Shown here piece after piece: positions 38,809-49,331 of a DNA stretch of 64,000 nucleotides. The position numbers and the translations under genes are program-made. This DNA comes from Carnobacterium viridans (GTDB taxonomy: Bacteria > Bacillota > Bacilli > Lactobacillales > Carnobacteriaceae). The notes under the pieces were generated by a model that had not been told where the DNA came from, searched no databases, and was given only the letters and a program-made list of their open reading frames with translations. The stretch spans positions 372,001 to 436,000 of the forward strand of contig NZ_FNJW01000008.1 of NCBI RefSeq assembly GCF_900102725.1. The letters are read 5' to 3'. The first letter of the stretch is position 1. Each line of letters starts with the position of its first letter.

Positions 38809-40798
38809 CTTCGACACTTCCTTCATCTACTGTTTCAATTTGATCCATAATTTGACTGTTTTCTAAAATGCTGCCGCCTTCTTCGAACGTAAACTCTACA
38901 TGAGATTCGATCCACTTACGTCTAGGTTCAACTTTATCTCCCATTAAGACAGAGACACGTTTTTCAGCTTGGGCAGCATCATCGATTTTCACTCGAATCA
39001 ATGTGCGCGTATCTGGGTTCATTGTTGTATCCCACAGTTGGTCTGCATTCATTTCACCCAGCCCTTTGTAGCGTTGCAAAATATAATTTTTGCCAAAGTC
39101 TTTTGTGACTTGAACCAATTCGTCATCTGTCCATGCATAAGCAATCTTTTCTTTTTTCCCAATACCCCTAGATAATTTGTATAATGGCGGTAAAGCTAAA
39201 TAAACTTTTCCCGCTTCAAAAAGAGGTTTCATGTATCGATAAAAGAACGTTAGCAATAGTGTTTGAATATGCGCTCCATCGGTATCCGCATCCGTCATGA
39301 TGATGATTTTATCGTAGTTGCAGTCTGCAATATCAAATTCTGGCCCAACACCGGCACCAATCGTATAGATCATCGTGCTGATTTCTTCATTTTTCATCAC
39401 GTCTTGTAATTTAGCTTTTTCCGTGTTGATTACTTTTCCACGAAGAGGTAGGATGGCTTGAAATTTACGGTCTCGTCCTTGCTTTGCCGAACCACCAGCT
39501 GAATCTCCCTCTACCAAGTACAATTCATTCCGTTTTGCATTTTTACTTTGAGCTGGTGTTAATTTACCAGACAAGAGGGTGTCATTTTTTTTGCGTTTTT
39601 TTCCATTACGACTTTCTTCACGCGCTTTTCTAGCCGCATCACGCGCTTCTCTTGCTTTTAAAGCCTTACGGATCAATTGTTGGCTAAGATCGCCATTTTC
39701 AATCAAATAAAAGCCTAATTGATCACTGACAACTGTCTCTACAGCAGATCTTGCTTGCGGAGTACCCAATTTACTTTTCGTTTGACCTTCAAATTGCAAA
39801 AGATTCTCTGGTATACGAATGGAAATAACGGCTGCTAATCCTTCTCTAAAATCTGTACCCTCTAAGTTTTTATCTTTTTCTTTCAGTAAATTAACTTTAC
39901 GCGCATAATCATTAAACGTCTTCGTGATGGCTGTCTTCATACCCGCTTCATGGGTACCACCATCTTTTGTCCGTACGTTATTAACAAAAGATAAAATCGT
40001 TTCAGAATAACCGTCATTGTATTGAAAAGAAAACTCAACTTCAATCTCGTTATTTTCACCTTCAAAATAAGCTACAGGAGTTAGATTGTCTTTGTCTTCA
40101 TTCAAATAACTGACAAATTCTTTAATCCCTTCTTCGTAATAAAAAACTTCTGCTTGTTCGCTTCGTTCATCAGTTAAGGTTATACGCAACCCCTTTAATA
40201 AGAAAGCTGATTCTCGTAAACGTTCTGCTAACACATCGTACGATAAATTTGTCGTGGTAAAAATCGTAGGATCAGGTTTGAAATGGACAATGGTGCCATT
40301 TTTTTCATTATTGGTTTTGATTTTCTTTAGCGATCCTTTAGCTTTTCCACCTTCAACAAATTTTTGTTGGTAATGGATGCCTTCACGAATAATGGTAACC
40401 GTAAGCCATTCAGATAGTGCATTAACCACACTTGCTCCCACACCATGCAGGCCTCCTGAAGTCTTATAACCGCCTTGACCAAATTTACCACCTGCATGCA
40501 ATACTGTAAAAATAACTTGGACAGTAGGGATTCCAGATGAATGCATTCCAATTGGCATACCGCGTCCATTGTCTTTGACACTGATGCTGTTGTCTTTGTG
40601 TAAAGTGACATCTATCTCAGTTCCAAAACCGGATAGCGCTTCATCAACTGAATTATCCACTATCTCGTAAACTAAATGGTGTAACCCACGAGCATCCGTA
40701 GACCCGATATACATACCTGGTCTTTTTCGTACCGCTTCTAATCCTTCTAATACTTGGATCGAATCATCATTGTAATCTTTATTCAACTCTTTTGGCAT
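38798..40798 (-). CDS. parE: DNA topoisomerase IV subunit B
   Basis: The ATPase subunit of topoisomerase IV. The GHKL ATP site ([37 protein letters not shown]) is in the first 130 residues and the Toprim motif [21 protein letters not shown] is near residue 425. The start at 40798 ([10 protein letters not shown]) has AAGGAG 7 nt upstream; the longer frame from 40885 is not supported. 666 residues. It is first in a parE-parC operon divergent from plsY, a common Gram-positive arrangement. Confidence 0.96.
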   Translation of the reverse strand: MPKELNKDYNDDSIQVLEGLEAVRKRPGMYIGSTDARGLHHLVYEIVDNSVDEALSGFGTEIDVTLHKDNSISVKDNGRGMPIGMHSSGIPTVQVIFTVLHAGGKFGQGGYKTSGGLHGVGASVVNALSEWLTVTIIREGIHYQQKFVEGGKAKGSLKKIKTNNEKNGTIVHFKPDPTIFTTTNLSYDVLAERLRESAFLLKGLRITLTDERSEQAEVFYYEEGIKEFVSYLNEDKDNLTPVAYFEGENNEIEVEFSFQYNDGYSETILSFVNNVRTKDGGTHEAGMKTAITKTFNDYARKVNLLKEKDKNLEGTDFREGLAAVISIRIPENLLQFEGQTKSKLGTPQARSAVETVVSDQLGFYLIENGDLSQQLIRKALKAREARDAARKAREESRNGKKRKKNDTLLSGKLTPAQSKNAKRNELYLVEGDSAGGSAKQGRDRKFQAILPLRGKVINTEKAKLQDVMKNEEISTMIYTIGAGVGPEFDIADCNYDKIIIMTDADTDGAHIQTLLLTFFYRYMKPLFEAGKVYLALPPLYKLSRGIGKKEKIAYAWTDDELVQVTKDFGKNYILQRYKGLGEMNADQLWDTTMNPDTRTLIRVKIDDAAQAEKRVSVLMGDKVEPRRKWIESHVEFTFEEGGSILENSQIMDQIETVDEGSVEDGE

Positions 40799-41355
40799 TC
40801 TAAAACTCCTTAAGGCTTTAAACATAAAGTGATTCCTACTTATCTGTTCAACAAAAAAATGGGTCTTATTTTTAACTGGACACAAGTAGTTTCCTGCTTT
40901 AGCTTAAAGTTTTCTCTAATCTCTTTTTATTTCTCTAGCAAGGTTAATCCATGCCAGCATCAATCAACTGCTTCATTTTAATGAAGCACCTTTTTAATCA
41001 TACTCTATATTTTAAGGAATAGAAAGCACTAAACAGTAGTTTCTTTTATAAAAACCGAAAATACGTTCGCCTTAAAACAAGAAGAATTCTCTTCTCATTA
41101 AACTATTTTTTTTTTTGAATTGCAAGTTAACGAAGAAATAAGAAAATTTAACAACTAGTGCTGACAGAATAAAATAAATTTCTTCTGGAATGGACGATTT
41201 TGCTTGTGGAAAGCCATGAAACCAGAAATAATCCTTGGTTAGTCTTGGTTGGGGTTTGTGAATAAAACGGTTTTATCTAGCCTTCTAATACGATAAATGG
41301 TAAAATAATGAATGCATTATTCTAACGATGTATACTGCACTTCAAGGAGAGAAAT
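40799..41355. other. Divergent parE/plsY intergenic region
   Basis: No gene found in about 560 nt. It holds a perfect hairpin TGCTTCATTT/AAATGAAGCA-type palindrome (40968-40987) followed on the plus strand by TTTTT, and a partial copy of a repeat element (41178-41224) also present at 56771-56946. Confidence 0.5.
41178..41224. repeat. Partial copy of a dispersed palindromic repeat
   Basis: The segment starting ATTTCTTCTGGAAT and containing TTTTGCTTGTG and AGCCATG matches, with a few changes and a short gap, the reverse complement of 56905-56947. Only one arm of the element is present here. Confidence 0.6.
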
Positions 41356-41976
41356 TTGTTGATTAAAATCACACTCATGTTTATTATTGCTTATTTATTA
41401 GGCTCAATCCCTTCAGGTGTTTGGGTCGGGAAAAAGATTTACGGAAAAGATATCCGTCAGTTCGGTAGTGGAAACTCTGGAACAACGAATACATTTAGAG
41501 TACTAGGAAAAACTGCCGGCACGGTGGTATTGTTGGCTGATGTATTAAAAGGAACACTGGCTGCTTGTTTGCCTTTATTGTTTCAAGTGCCAATCAACCC
41601 AATGGTTATCGGTTTAGGAGCTATACTGGGCCATACTTACCCTCTATTTGCTCAATTTAAGGGTGGAAAGGCCGTTGCTACAAGTGCAGGTGTTTTGTTA
41701 GCTTACAACCCACCATTCTTTATTTATAGTGTCTGTTTATTCTTAGTCTTGTTATTCTTAACCAGAATGGTAAGTCTGTCCAGTATGATTTCATTACCAC
41801 TTATTACCCTTTCGAGTTTATTTATTGGGGATTGGATTTTAACAACCATTGCGTTTATCTTAACCCTCTTTATTATTTATAGACACCGAGAAAATATTAA
41901 ACGGATTCGGAACGGTACAGAAAGTAAAGTTCCATTTGGTTTAGGGTATAAAAAAGACGATAAAGATTCTTTTTAA
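41356..41976 (+). CDS. plsY: Acyl-phosphate:glycerol-3-phosphate acyltransferase
   Basis: This membrane enzyme acylates glycerol-3-phosphate from acyl phosphate, the first step of phospholipid synthesis in Gram-positives. The motifs [47 protein letters not shown] are the three conserved PlsY loops; five to seven transmembrane segments are present in 206 residues. The start is one of two tandem TTG codons (41356 or 41359), with AAGGAGAG just upstream. It is divergent from parE. Confidence 0.95.
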   Translation: MLIKITLMFIIAYLLGSIPSGVWVGKKIYGKDIRQFGSGNSGTTNTFRVLGKTAGTVVLLADVLKGTLAACLPLLFQVPINPMVIGLGAILGHTYPLFAQFKGGKAVATSAGVLLAYNPPFFIYSVCLFLVLLFLTRMVSLSSMISLPLITLSSLFIGDWILTTIAFILTLFIIYRHRENIKRIRNGTESKVPFGLGYKKDDKDSF

Positions 41977-41990
41977 TCGCACATAACATC

Positions 41991-42025
41991 AAAGGAACTG
42001 AGACAGTATATCTCAGTTCCTTTTT
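41991..42025 (+). terminator. Terminator of plsY
   Basis: AAAGGAACTGAGA pairs perfectly with TCTCAGTTCCTTT, then T; it lies between convergent genes. Confidence 0.88.
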
Positions 42026-42033
42026 GTCTGCAT

Positions 42034-42909
42034 TTAAGTTAGAGAAATCGTATAGTTTGCAGAAAAGGACTCTGTGCCCTCTAGTTGTTGTATACCAAGT
42101 TTGTCATTCAACTCTCCTGTAAACTCACTCGAATCTGCAATCCCATACCAAGGTTCAATACAAACAAAAGGAGCCTCTTTTTTAGGAGGAGACCAGATAC
42201 CTGTATAAGGGAAACCTTCAAAAGCGATTGATACGGAACGAGTCGTTTTTTCAGAATGGATTGAAAAAGTATTTTTCCCTTTTGTTTCATAAATCAGAGC
42301 ATCATTATCAAATAAGGATCTTTTTAAGTCGATCTCTGTATTGGTTTGAGCTAAAGTGGTGCTTTCTAAATCTAAGTATGAACCGACTAATGGAATTTGA
42401 CGACGAGATCGTCTAGGTAAGAACGTTAAATAGTAATCTTCAAACGTGGTATCACTGGCAAGTGGAACATTGAAACCAGGATGGCCTCCAATAGAAAAAT
42501 ACATTGTTTCAGTTTCATGTGTATTTTTTACAAAATAGCTGACAGTAACCGTGTTTTTTTCTAGTGTATACGTTAACGACAATTGAAAATCAAATGGGTA
42601 GTGTTCTTTTGTCTGCAATGAAGATGTGGTCGTTAACCGCACAGTTGTCTCTGTTTGTTCTTCGACGTGAAAGTCGCTATCTCTTGCAAATCCATGTTGA
42701 TTTAATGGGTATGTCTTTCCATTGTACCGGTATTCATCATTTTTTAACCGCCCAACGATTGGAAATAAAACAGGCGCTTTTCTACCCCAAAAAGTTGGAT
42801 CACCTTGCCATAAGTATTCTAATCCTTCATCTGTACGTTTGATACTTTGAAGTTCAGCACCTTTTGGAGAAATCGATACCGTTAACAGATCATTTTTTAA
42901 TGTAATCAC
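42034..42909 (-). CDS. Aldose 1-epimerase family protein (LacX-like)
   Basis: The 291-residue protein belongs to the galactose mutarotase-like superfamily: GAELQSIKRTDEGLEYLWQGDPTFWGRKAPVLFPIVGRLKN near the N-terminus, with GGHPGFNVPL (conserved His) near residue 150, and the late CIEPWYGIADS segment. Homologues named LacX or YeaD-like interconvert sugar anomers or act on sugar-6-phosphates. GTG at 42909 is taken as start since AGGAGG lies 9 nt upstream and homologues begin VITLKND. Substrate unknown. Confidence 0.87.
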   Translation of the reverse strand: MITLKNDLLTVSISPKGAELQSIKRTDEGLEYLWQGDPTFWGRKAPVLFPIVGRLKNDEYRYNGKTYPLNQHGFARDSDFHVEEQTETTVRLTTTSSLQTKEHYPFDFQLSLTYTLEKNTVTVSYFVKNTHETETMYFSIGGHPGFNVPLASDTTFEDYYLTFLPRRSRRQIPLVGSYLDLESTTLAQTNTEIDLKRSLFDNDALIYETKGKNTFSIHSEKTTRSVSIAFEGFPYTGIWSPPKKEAPFVCIEPWYGIADSSEFTGELNDKLGIQQLEGTESFSANYTISLT

Positions 42910-42964
42910 TTTTGTTTGCCTCCTCATTTGCAACTCAATCTATTTTTACGAAATATACGGATGT

Positions 42965-43006
42965 AAAAAAGCAATCCTTTACTAATGGTAAGCTAAAGGA
43001 TTACTT
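42965..43006 (-). terminator. Terminator of the xerC-hslV-hslU-codY operon
   Basis: GTAATCCTTTA and TAAAGGATTGC form the stem on the minus strand, followed by six T, just after codY. Confidence 0.85.
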
Positions 43007-43023
43007 AGTAGAGGTTAAAATCA

Positions 43024-43833
43024 TCAATAAATCGATTCTTTCTCCAATGCATCAATAAATTTTTCATTTTGTATTTTAATGTAGGTGCCTTTCATTCCTA
43101 ATGATCTGGATTCGATAATGCCGCCAGATTCTAACTTCCGCAAGGCATTAACAATGACCGAACGGGTGATACCGACTTTATCCGCTACATTAGAAGCTGT
43201 TATGCGACCTTCAGTTCCATCTAATTCTTCAAAAATGGCCTTGATAGCCTTTAGTTCACTATAAGACAGCGTCTTGATTGCCATCTGCACAGTTGCCGTA
43301 TTACGAGCAGATTCAGCGATTTGAGTCGATTTCTTAAACAAAATCTCTATTCCAACAACCGTTGCCGCATGCTCACCTAAGATTAAATCAGTATCGTCAA
43401 ACACGGGCTGCAAACGTGCGAGTAAAAGTGTCCCTAATCGCTGCCCTGCTACAAAAACAGGAATGACAGTTGTCAAGCCTTCTACAAACATGTCTCTTGT
43501 TTCAATTGGGAAGACGGTATAATCACTTTCAATATCAATATTGGCTCTTGTTTCATAAATTTCTAACATGCTGCGAGTGTATTTTTCGGGAAACATTTCA
43601 TCCACTAACATTTGTTTCACACGTTCGTTATTGATTTCATGCTTTTCATGATAGCCGAGTAAGTTTCCAGCATCATCAATCAAATACGTGTTTGCATTCA
43701 GAATATCGCCTAATACAATCGCCATATCAGTGAAAGCTAATTCTCCATCCGGTGAAGAATCCGTCTTTACTACGCCACCCTTTGTTTGTAATAGGTAATT
43801 AATTTTTCGCATTTTTTGCAGTAAATCATTCAT
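43024..43833 (-). CDS. codY: GTP-sensing global repressor CodY
   Basis: CodY represses amino-acid and stationary-phase genes when GTP and branched-chain amino acids are high. The 269-residue protein has an N-terminal GAF domain (about 1-155) and a C-terminal winged helix with ASNVADKVGITRSVIVNALRKLESGGIIESRSLGMKGTYI near residues 205-245, nearly invariant in the family. The metal/ligand loop is conserved. It is the last gene of the codV-like operon, the standard Firmicutes location. Confidence 0.97.
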   Translation of the reverse strand: MNDLLQKMRKINYLLQTKGGVVKTDSSPDGELAFTDMAIVLGDILNANTYLIDDAGNLLGYHEKHEINNERVKQMLVDEMFPEKYTRSMLEIYETRANIDIESDYTVFPIETRDMFVEGLTTVIPVFVAGQRLGTLLLARLQPVFDDTDLILGEHAATVVGIEILFKKSTQIAESARNTATVQMAIKTLSYSELKAIKAIFEELDGTEGRITASNVADKVGITRSVIVNALRKLESGGIIESRSLGMKGTYIKIQNEKFIDALEKESIY

Positions 43834-43853
43834 GAGAAGCCTCCATCATTTTT

Positions 43854-45278
43854 TTATAAAATGTAGCGACTTAAATCTTTGTCCTCTACAATGTGTTCAA
43901 TTTTTTCATTGACATAATTTTCAGTAATGGTAATGTCTCCCATTTGCATATCCGGGGCTTCAAATAATAGATCTTCTAATAATTTTTCTAAAATCGTATG
44001 CAACCGTCTGGCTCCGATGTTATCCGTTTCATGATTGACTTGATACGCAATTGCGGCTAAGCGTTCAATCGATTCATACGTAAAAGTGATATTGACATTT
44101 TCAGTTCCTAACATTGCAATATATTGTTTGAGTAACGCATTATTGGGTTCTGTTAGAATTTTTACAAAATCTTCCTTGGTTAAATCATCTAACTCTACAC
44201 GAATAGGAAATCTTCCTTGTAATTCTGGAATCAAATCACTTGGTTTGGAAACATGAAATGCTCCAGAAGCAATAAATAAGATATGGTCAGTTTGAATTGG
44301 ACCATATTTCGTGCTAACTTGCGATCCCTCAACGATTGGCAATATGTCTCGTTGGACACCTTCTCGAGAGACAGTTCCACTATTTTCATTTTTAGAGGTA
44401 ATTTTATCAAACTCGTCTATGAAGATAATACCGGCATTTTGTGCAAGATCTACAGCCATCGATTGGATGTCTTCTTGATTGACTAATTTAGCCGATTCTT
44501 CTTGCGTAAACAATTCAATCGCTTTCTTTACAGTAACCGTTCGTTTAACTTTAGATTTCGGACGTAAAGCACCTAATGTTTCATTTAAATCAATTCCCAT
44601 TTGTTCCAATCCGGCACCCATAGGAGAATTCATTGATTTTTTTTGACTTTCTACTTGTATCGTCAATTCTCTTTCATCTAAAAGCCCATTACGAATTTGT
44701 TGTTTCATTTTTTTTCGGTCTGTTGAAATGGCTTCCGTTATTTCTTCTTCCTCTTCTTCAGCTTGTGGAGCTAATTGATTGGGATCTACACCCATGTTTT
44801 TAAACATCGATTCAAAAGGGTTGCTACTTGTACTTTGTCGATTTTCTTTTTTTATTCCCGGTATCAATAGTTTTACAACACGCTCAATGGCATTTTTTTC
44901 CGCTCGAGAATAGACTTGTGAGTACTGTTGTTTTTCTACAATTTGAATCGACGCTTCTACTAAATCGCGCACCATAGATTCAACATCTCGTCCAATATAT
45001 CCGACTTCTGTAAATTTAGTGGCTTCCACTTTTACAAATGGCGCTTGAACAATGGTAGCTAAACGTCGCGCAATCTCTGTTTTACCAACCCCAGTTGCAC
45101 CAATCATTAACAAATTTTTAGGTGTGATTTCTTTTTGCATAGCTTCATCTAATTTCAAACGTCTTTGTCGGTTGCGTAAGGCAACAGCCACAGACTTTTT
45201 AGCCATTGTTTGTCCAATAATGTATTTATCTAACTCAGCGACGATCTCTCTGGGAGTCATATCTTCTTTAGTCATCAT
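43854..45278 (-). CDS. hslU: HslU (ClpY) ATPase of the HslUV protease
   Basis: This AAA+ unfoldase feeds substrates to HslV. Walker A GATGVGKTEIARRLA is near residue 61, the pore GYIGRDV motif near residue 90, and Walker B IIFIDEFDKI near residue 285; the I-domain with a Glu-rich insert (about 165-185) lies between. The start at 45278 (MMTKEDMTPREIV) has AAGGAG 8 nt upstream. Length about 474 is normal. It lies between hslV and codY. Confidence 0.96.
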   Translation of the reverse strand: MMTKEDMTPREIVAELDKYIIGQTMAKKSVAVALRNRQRRLKLDEAMQKEITPKNLLMIGATGVGKTEIARRLATIVQAPFVKVEATKFTEVGYIGRDVESMVRDLVEASIQIVEKQQYSQVYSRAEKNAIERVVKLLIPGIKKENRQSTSSNPFESMFKNMGVDPNQLAPQAEEEEEEITEAISTDRKKMKQQIRNGLLDERELTIQVESQKKSMNSPMGAGLEQMGIDLNETLGALRPKSKVKRTVTVKKAIELFTQEESAKLVNQEDIQSMAVDLAQNAGIIFIDEFDKITSKNENSGTVSREGVQRDILPIVEGSQVSTKYGPIQTDHILFIASGAFHVSKPSDLIPELQGRFPIRVELDDLTKEDFVKILTEPNNALLKQYIAMLGTENVNITFTYESIERLAAIAYQVNHETDNIGARRLHTILEKLLEDLLFEAPDMQMGDITITENYVNEKIEHIVEDKDLSRYIL

Positions 45279-45290
45279 CTTGTTCACTCC

Positions 45291-45830
45291 TTATAGTTCT
45301 TCAACAATAATATTGTGATTTGTAAATACGCAGATGTCTGCAGCAGTTGTTAAGCTTTCTTGGGCAATTTGAGCTGCTGTTAAATCTTTCCCAAGTTTTT
45401 TTAATGCTCGTCCAGCAGCAAGAGCAAAGTTCCCACCCGAACCAATAGCTAAGATGCCATCATCTGGTTGGATAACTTCCCCTCCACCCGATACCATCAA
45501 CATCTCTTCTTTGTTCATTACAATCAGCAATGCTTCAAGTTTTTGCATAGCACGATCTGAACGCCATTCTTGAGCCAATTCTACAGCTGCACGAGTTAGA
45601 TTTCCTTTGTACTCATGTAATTTAGCTTCAAATTTTTCTTCCAGAGTAAAAGCATCTGCCACACTTCCAGCAAATCCGACCAACACTTCATCGTTGTAAA
45701 TACGTCGAACTTTACGAGCAGTACCTTTCATGATGACTTGTTCACCCATCGTTACTTGACCATCTCCGGCCATGGCACATTTCCCATTATGCTGAATAGC
45801 AAAAATCGTTGTTGCATGAAATTCTGTCAT
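45291..45830 (-). CDS. hslV: HslV (ClpQ/CodW) protease subunit
   Basis: This N-terminal-nucleophile peptidase forms the proteolytic core with HslU. It begins [27 protein letters not shown], so removal of Met exposes Thr as N-terminal nucleophile, with the Bacillus-type N-terminal extension. [14 protein letters not shown] near residue 125 is typical. 179 residues. A GGAGG site precedes the start. It is second in the operon. Confidence 0.96.
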   Translation of the reverse strand: MTEFHATTIFAIQHNGKCAMAGDGQVTMGEQVIMKGTARKVRRIYNDEVLVGFAGSVADAFTLEEKFEAKLHEYKGNLTRAAVELAQEWRSDRAMQKLEALLIVMNKEEMLMVSGGGEVIQPDDGILAIGSGGNFALAAGRALKKLGKDLTAAQIAQESLTTAADICVFTNHNIIVEEL

Positions 45831-45859
45831 TTTTTTTTCCTCCAGTCAATTATCCAAAC

Positions 45860-46759
45860 TTAAGCTCTTGGATGAAATTGGCGATAATTTTTTTGTAATA
45901 AATCCTTAGTTACATGAGCATATATCTGAGTTGAAGATAAACTCGCATGACCCAATAGTTCTTGCACAGTCCGCATGTCAGCCCCATTATTCAGTAAATG
46001 AGTCGCAAAGGAATGACGTAACATATGTGGATGGATATCGGACGTTAAGCTGCTTTTTTTTATGACTTGGTTTAATACATATTCGATTCCAGTAGCTGTA
46101 ATAGGGTCACCGTGATGATTAACAAATAAATAATCATGAATTCGTTTGTGTTTTTTCATTAAAGGGGTACGACTTTTTTCCATATAATCGCGGATAGCAA
46201 TAGCGGCATAATGGCCAAATGGAACATACCGCTCTTTATTGCCCTTACCGTGAATCAATAAGACACTTAATTCAAAATCAATGTCTTTTAGCCTAATTCC
46301 ACTACATTCGCTCACTCGTATACCAGTACCATACAATACCTCGAGTATAGCTTCATTGCGGAAATCTAGTGGTCTTTCTCCTTTTACTGCTTCAAATAAA
46401 GCATCCATTTCTTTTTCATAAAAAAACTTAGGCAAACGAAGCGTTTTCTTTTTGAGATGCACATAAGAAAACGGATTATCTTTAACCAACTGATTTTTTA
46501 ATAAGAATTGATAAAATGCACGTAAGCTCGAAATTTTTCTTGAAACACTGTTCCGACTTAGTCCTTGTTCATTTAATTCACCTAAATAGATACGTACATC
46601 TTGAAGAGTGACATTATTAAAATCTGTATCCCCTGTTTGATCTAAAAATAATTCAAAGTGAGTAATATCTTCTTGATACGCTTTTTTAGTCAGCTCAGAA
46701 TAATGTCTTTCAGTGATCAAATACTGTAAGAAAGTCTTTTTAATCGTTTGATCTACCAA
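45860..46759 (-). CDS. xerC: Tyrosine recombinase XerC (CodV-like)
   Basis: XerC resolves chromosome dimers at dif together with a partner recombinase. An N-terminal SAM-like domain (about 1-90) precedes the catalytic domain with Arg in GTGIRVSECSGIRLKDI, HPHMLRHSFATHLLNNGAD, and the Tyr in STQIYAHVTKD. TTG at 46759 is chosen as start, with GGAGGG 7 nt upstream; 299 residues. It opens the hslV-hslU-codY operon, as codV does in Bacillus. trmFO, which often sits between topA and this gene, is not present here. Confidence 0.93.
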   Translation of the reverse strand: MVDQTIKKTFLQYLITERHYSELTKKAYQEDITHFELFLDQTGDTDFNNVTLQDVRIYLGELNEQGLSRNSVSRKISSLRAFYQFLLKNQLVKDNPFSYVHLKKKTLRLPKFFYEKEMDALFEAVKGERPLDFRNEAILEVLYGTGIRVSECSGIRLKDIDFELSVLLIHGKGNKERYVPFGHYAAIAIRDYMEKSRTPLMKKHKRIHDYLFVNHHGDPITATGIEYVLNQVIKKSSLTSDIHPHMLRHSFATHLLNNGADMRTVQELLGHASLSSTQIYAHVTKDLLQKNYRQFHPRA

Positions 46760-46921
46760 GAATAATCCCTCCACTCCTACAACAAAGTTACTTTATCATA
46801 CAACTATTTAGATTACAATCGATTAAGATTTAAATTAATTGAATTTTAAAACAATTCAACTATTTCTAAACAACCGTTATTAAATTTGGCTGAATTTATG
46901 AAAGACTCTTGACTTAGATGC

Positions 46922-46970
46922 AAAAATACTAGTTAAGCGAGAGCCGTTTCTTCTCGAACTTAACTAGTAT
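46922..46970 (-). terminator. Terminator of topA
   Basis: ATACTAGTTAAG and CTTAACTAGTAT (46926-46937, 46959-46970) form a 12-bp stem, followed on the minus strand by five T. Confidence 0.85.
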
Positions 46971-46987
46971 TTATTTTAGTTAGCGTA

Positions 46988-49066
46988 TTATTTTTGCACT
47001 TCTTCTTTATAATCACAATTGCTGCAGATGACTTGCTTGCTGCCTTTTGCTTTTTTCTCTACTAAATAATGTTCGCATTTCGGACAGTTGCGTCCAACTG
47101 GTTTATCCCATGATACAAATTCACACGTAGGGTAACGATCACAACCATAAAAAATACGATTTTTTTTCGATTTTCGTTCAATGACATGTCCTTCACCACA
47201 CACAGGGCAAGCAACACCGATTTCTTTTACAATTGGTTTGGTATTTCGGCAATCCGGAAAATTGCTACATGCATAGAATTTTCCATAGCGACCCAACTTG
47301 ATCACCATTGGATGTCCGCAAAGCTCACAGTCAAATCCAGCTGGTTCGTCTTTGATTTGAATTTTTTCCATATTCTCTTCCGCTTTTTCGACTTCTACAG
47401 CAAATGGTTGATAGAATTGATCGATAACTTTTTCCCATTCTTTATTGCCTTCTTCCACTTCATCCAGATTTTTTTCCATATCTGCAGTAAAGTGAACGTC
47501 TACGATCTGAGGGAAAAACTCATTGATGAGTCCATTCACAATTGCCCCTAGTTCAGTTACTTCAAAACGTTTGTTTTGGAGTTTAACGTAATACCTACGT
47601 TGAATGGTTTCCAAAGTTGGAGCATACGTAGAAGGACGACCTACACCGTTATCTTCCAACACACGAATCAATGTCGATTCAGAGAAACGAGCAGGTGGTT
47701 GAGTGAAATGTTGTTTTGGTTCGATATCGATTGACGTAACTTTATCGCCTTTTTCCATTTCGGGCAATACATTTTCTTTTTCTTCTTTACCTTCATCATT
47801 GCCTTCAATATAAACTTTTTGGTAACCAGGGAATTTCACTTTAGAGCCATTTGCTCTAAAATAAATATCTTTTTGAGCAATATCGACCTTCATTGTATCG
47901 AATACAGCAGGAGTCATTTGACTGGCTACCAATCGTGACCAGATCAGATTGTATAATTTATACTGGTCTTTTGTCAGGTACTTTTCAACTTCTTTTGGAG
48001 TTCGTAACACACTGGAAGGACGAATCCCTTCATGAGCATCTTGGTCGCCTTCAGCTTTTTTCCCTATTCGAGGTTTAGAAGCTGCGTATTCTGGTCCAAA
48101 TTCTTTGATAATGTATTCCGCGGCTTCATTTTTAGCTGAAAGAGCAATCCTGGTGGAATCCGTACGCATATACGTAATCAAACCGACAGCCCCGCCACGA
48201 CCCAATGAGATTCCTTCATAAAGCTGTTGCGCAACCATCATGGTTTTACGTGTTCTGAAATTTAGTTTTCTTGCGGCTTCTTGTTGTAGACTACTTGTCT
48301 TAAATGGAAGGGCCGGATTTCTTAACCGTTCTTTTTTCGTAACAGACAGGACTTCAAATTGATCGCCATCTAGTTCTTTAATAATTTTTTGGACATCTTC
48401 AGCATTACCCAAAGCTTGTTTCTTTCCTTTTATACCATAAAAATTAGCTTTAAATTTCTTTTTGTCTTTTTTGAAATTAGCACCGATCGACCAATACTCT
48501 TCCGGTTCAAATCGATTGATTTCATCTTCTCGCTCACAAATCAGCTTTAACGCTACAGATTGTACTCTTCCTGCACTTAAGCCTTTTTTAACTTTTTTCC
48601 ACAAAATTGGACTAATGGTATATCCAACAAGTCGGTCTAGTATTCTTCGAGCTTGTTGTGAATTCACCAAATCCATATTAATGGAACGTGGTTCTTTAAA
48701 GGCGTTCTTTACAGCGTCTTTTGTAATTTCATTAAAAACCACACGATTTTTATCCGTTACATCAAGTCCTAATAAAAAGCTTAGATGCCATGCAATTGCT
48801 TCTCCTTCTCTATCCGGGTCAGCTGCGAGAAAAACTTTTTCAGCTTTTTTTGCATATCTTTTTAGTTCCTTGATTAAAGGACCTTTGCCTCGTATAGAAA
48901 TGTACTCAGGCTGGTAATTATTTTCAACATCGACTGCCATACGACTTTTTGGAAGATCACGAATATGTCCTAGGCTAGCAACAACTTTATAATTTCGACC
49001 TAAATATTTTTCAATTGTTTTTGCTTTAGCAGGTGATTCTACAATCACCAGATATTTATATGCCAA
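46988..49066 (-). CDS. topA: DNA topoisomerase I
   Basis: This type IA enzyme relaxes negative supercoils. The Toprim motif [17 protein letters not shown] is at the N-terminus, the active Tyr in [13 protein letters not shown] is near residue 296, and three CxxC zinc-ribbon repeats (CELCGHP, CPVCGEG, CPKCEHY, each with a second CxxC-type pair) fill the last 120 residues. 692 residues is normal. It lies downstream of dprA and ends with a terminator. Confidence 0.96.
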   Translation of the reverse strand: MAYKYLVIVESPAKAKTIEKYLGRNYKVVASLGHIRDLPKSRMAVDVENNYQPEYISIRGKGPLIKELKRYAKKAEKVFLAADPDREGEAIAWHLSFLLGLDVTDKNRVVFNEITKDAVKNAFKEPRSINMDLVNSQQARRILDRLVGYTISPILWKKVKKGLSAGRVQSVALKLICEREDEINRFEPEEYWSIGANFKKDKKKFKANFYGIKGKKQALGNAEDVQKIIKELDGDQFEVLSVTKKERLRNPALPFKTSSLQQEAARKLNFRTRKTMMVAQQLYEGISLGRGGAVGLITYMRTDSTRIALSAKNEAAEYIIKEFGPEYAASKPRIGKKAEGDQDAHEGIRPSSVLRTPKEVEKYLTKDQYKLYNLIWSRLVASQMTPAVFDTMKVDIAQKDIYFRANGSKVKFPGYQKVYIEGNDEGKEEKENVLPEMEKGDKVTSIDIEPKQHFTQPPARFSESTLIRVLEDNGVGRPSTYAPTLETIQRRYYVKLQNKRFEVTELGAIVNGLINEFFPQIVDVHFTADMEKNLDEVEEGNKEWEKVIDQFYQPFAVEVEKAEENMEKIQIKDEPAGFDCELCGHPMVIKLGRYGKFYACSNFPDCRNTKPIVKEIGVACPVCGEGHVIERKSKKNRIFYGCDRYPTCEFVSWDKPVGRNCPKCEHYLVEKKAKGSKQVICSNCDYKEEVQK

Positions 49067-49283
49067 TGAAATGCTCCTCTCAAATGTGCGTAATTTTTTA
49101 CTAGTTCAGTCGTTCTCTAATCTATAATTGAAATCGTTAATCATCTTATGCTATCTTTAGGCACTTTGTCAACCATCCTTATTTATATTTGTGAAAATAG
49201 ATAGTATATAATAGAAGAAAAAAACAGTTTTCTCCCTTTGAAAACCTTTCCTTTTTATCATTTCACACTTTTATTCTTAGTAT

Positions 49284-49324
49284 TAAAAAAACTTCAAAAA
49301 AACAGATGCGCTGTTTTTTTGAAG
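49284..49324 (-). terminator. Terminator of dprA
   Basis: CTTCAAAAAAACAG and CTGTTTTTTTGAAG form a 14-bp stem followed by T on the minus strand. Confidence 0.85.
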
Positions 49325-49331
49325 CCTTTTT

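Noticed and set aside
47186-47551. 121-codon plus-strand frame inside topA
   Set aside because: Shadow of topA on the other strand; no start signals.
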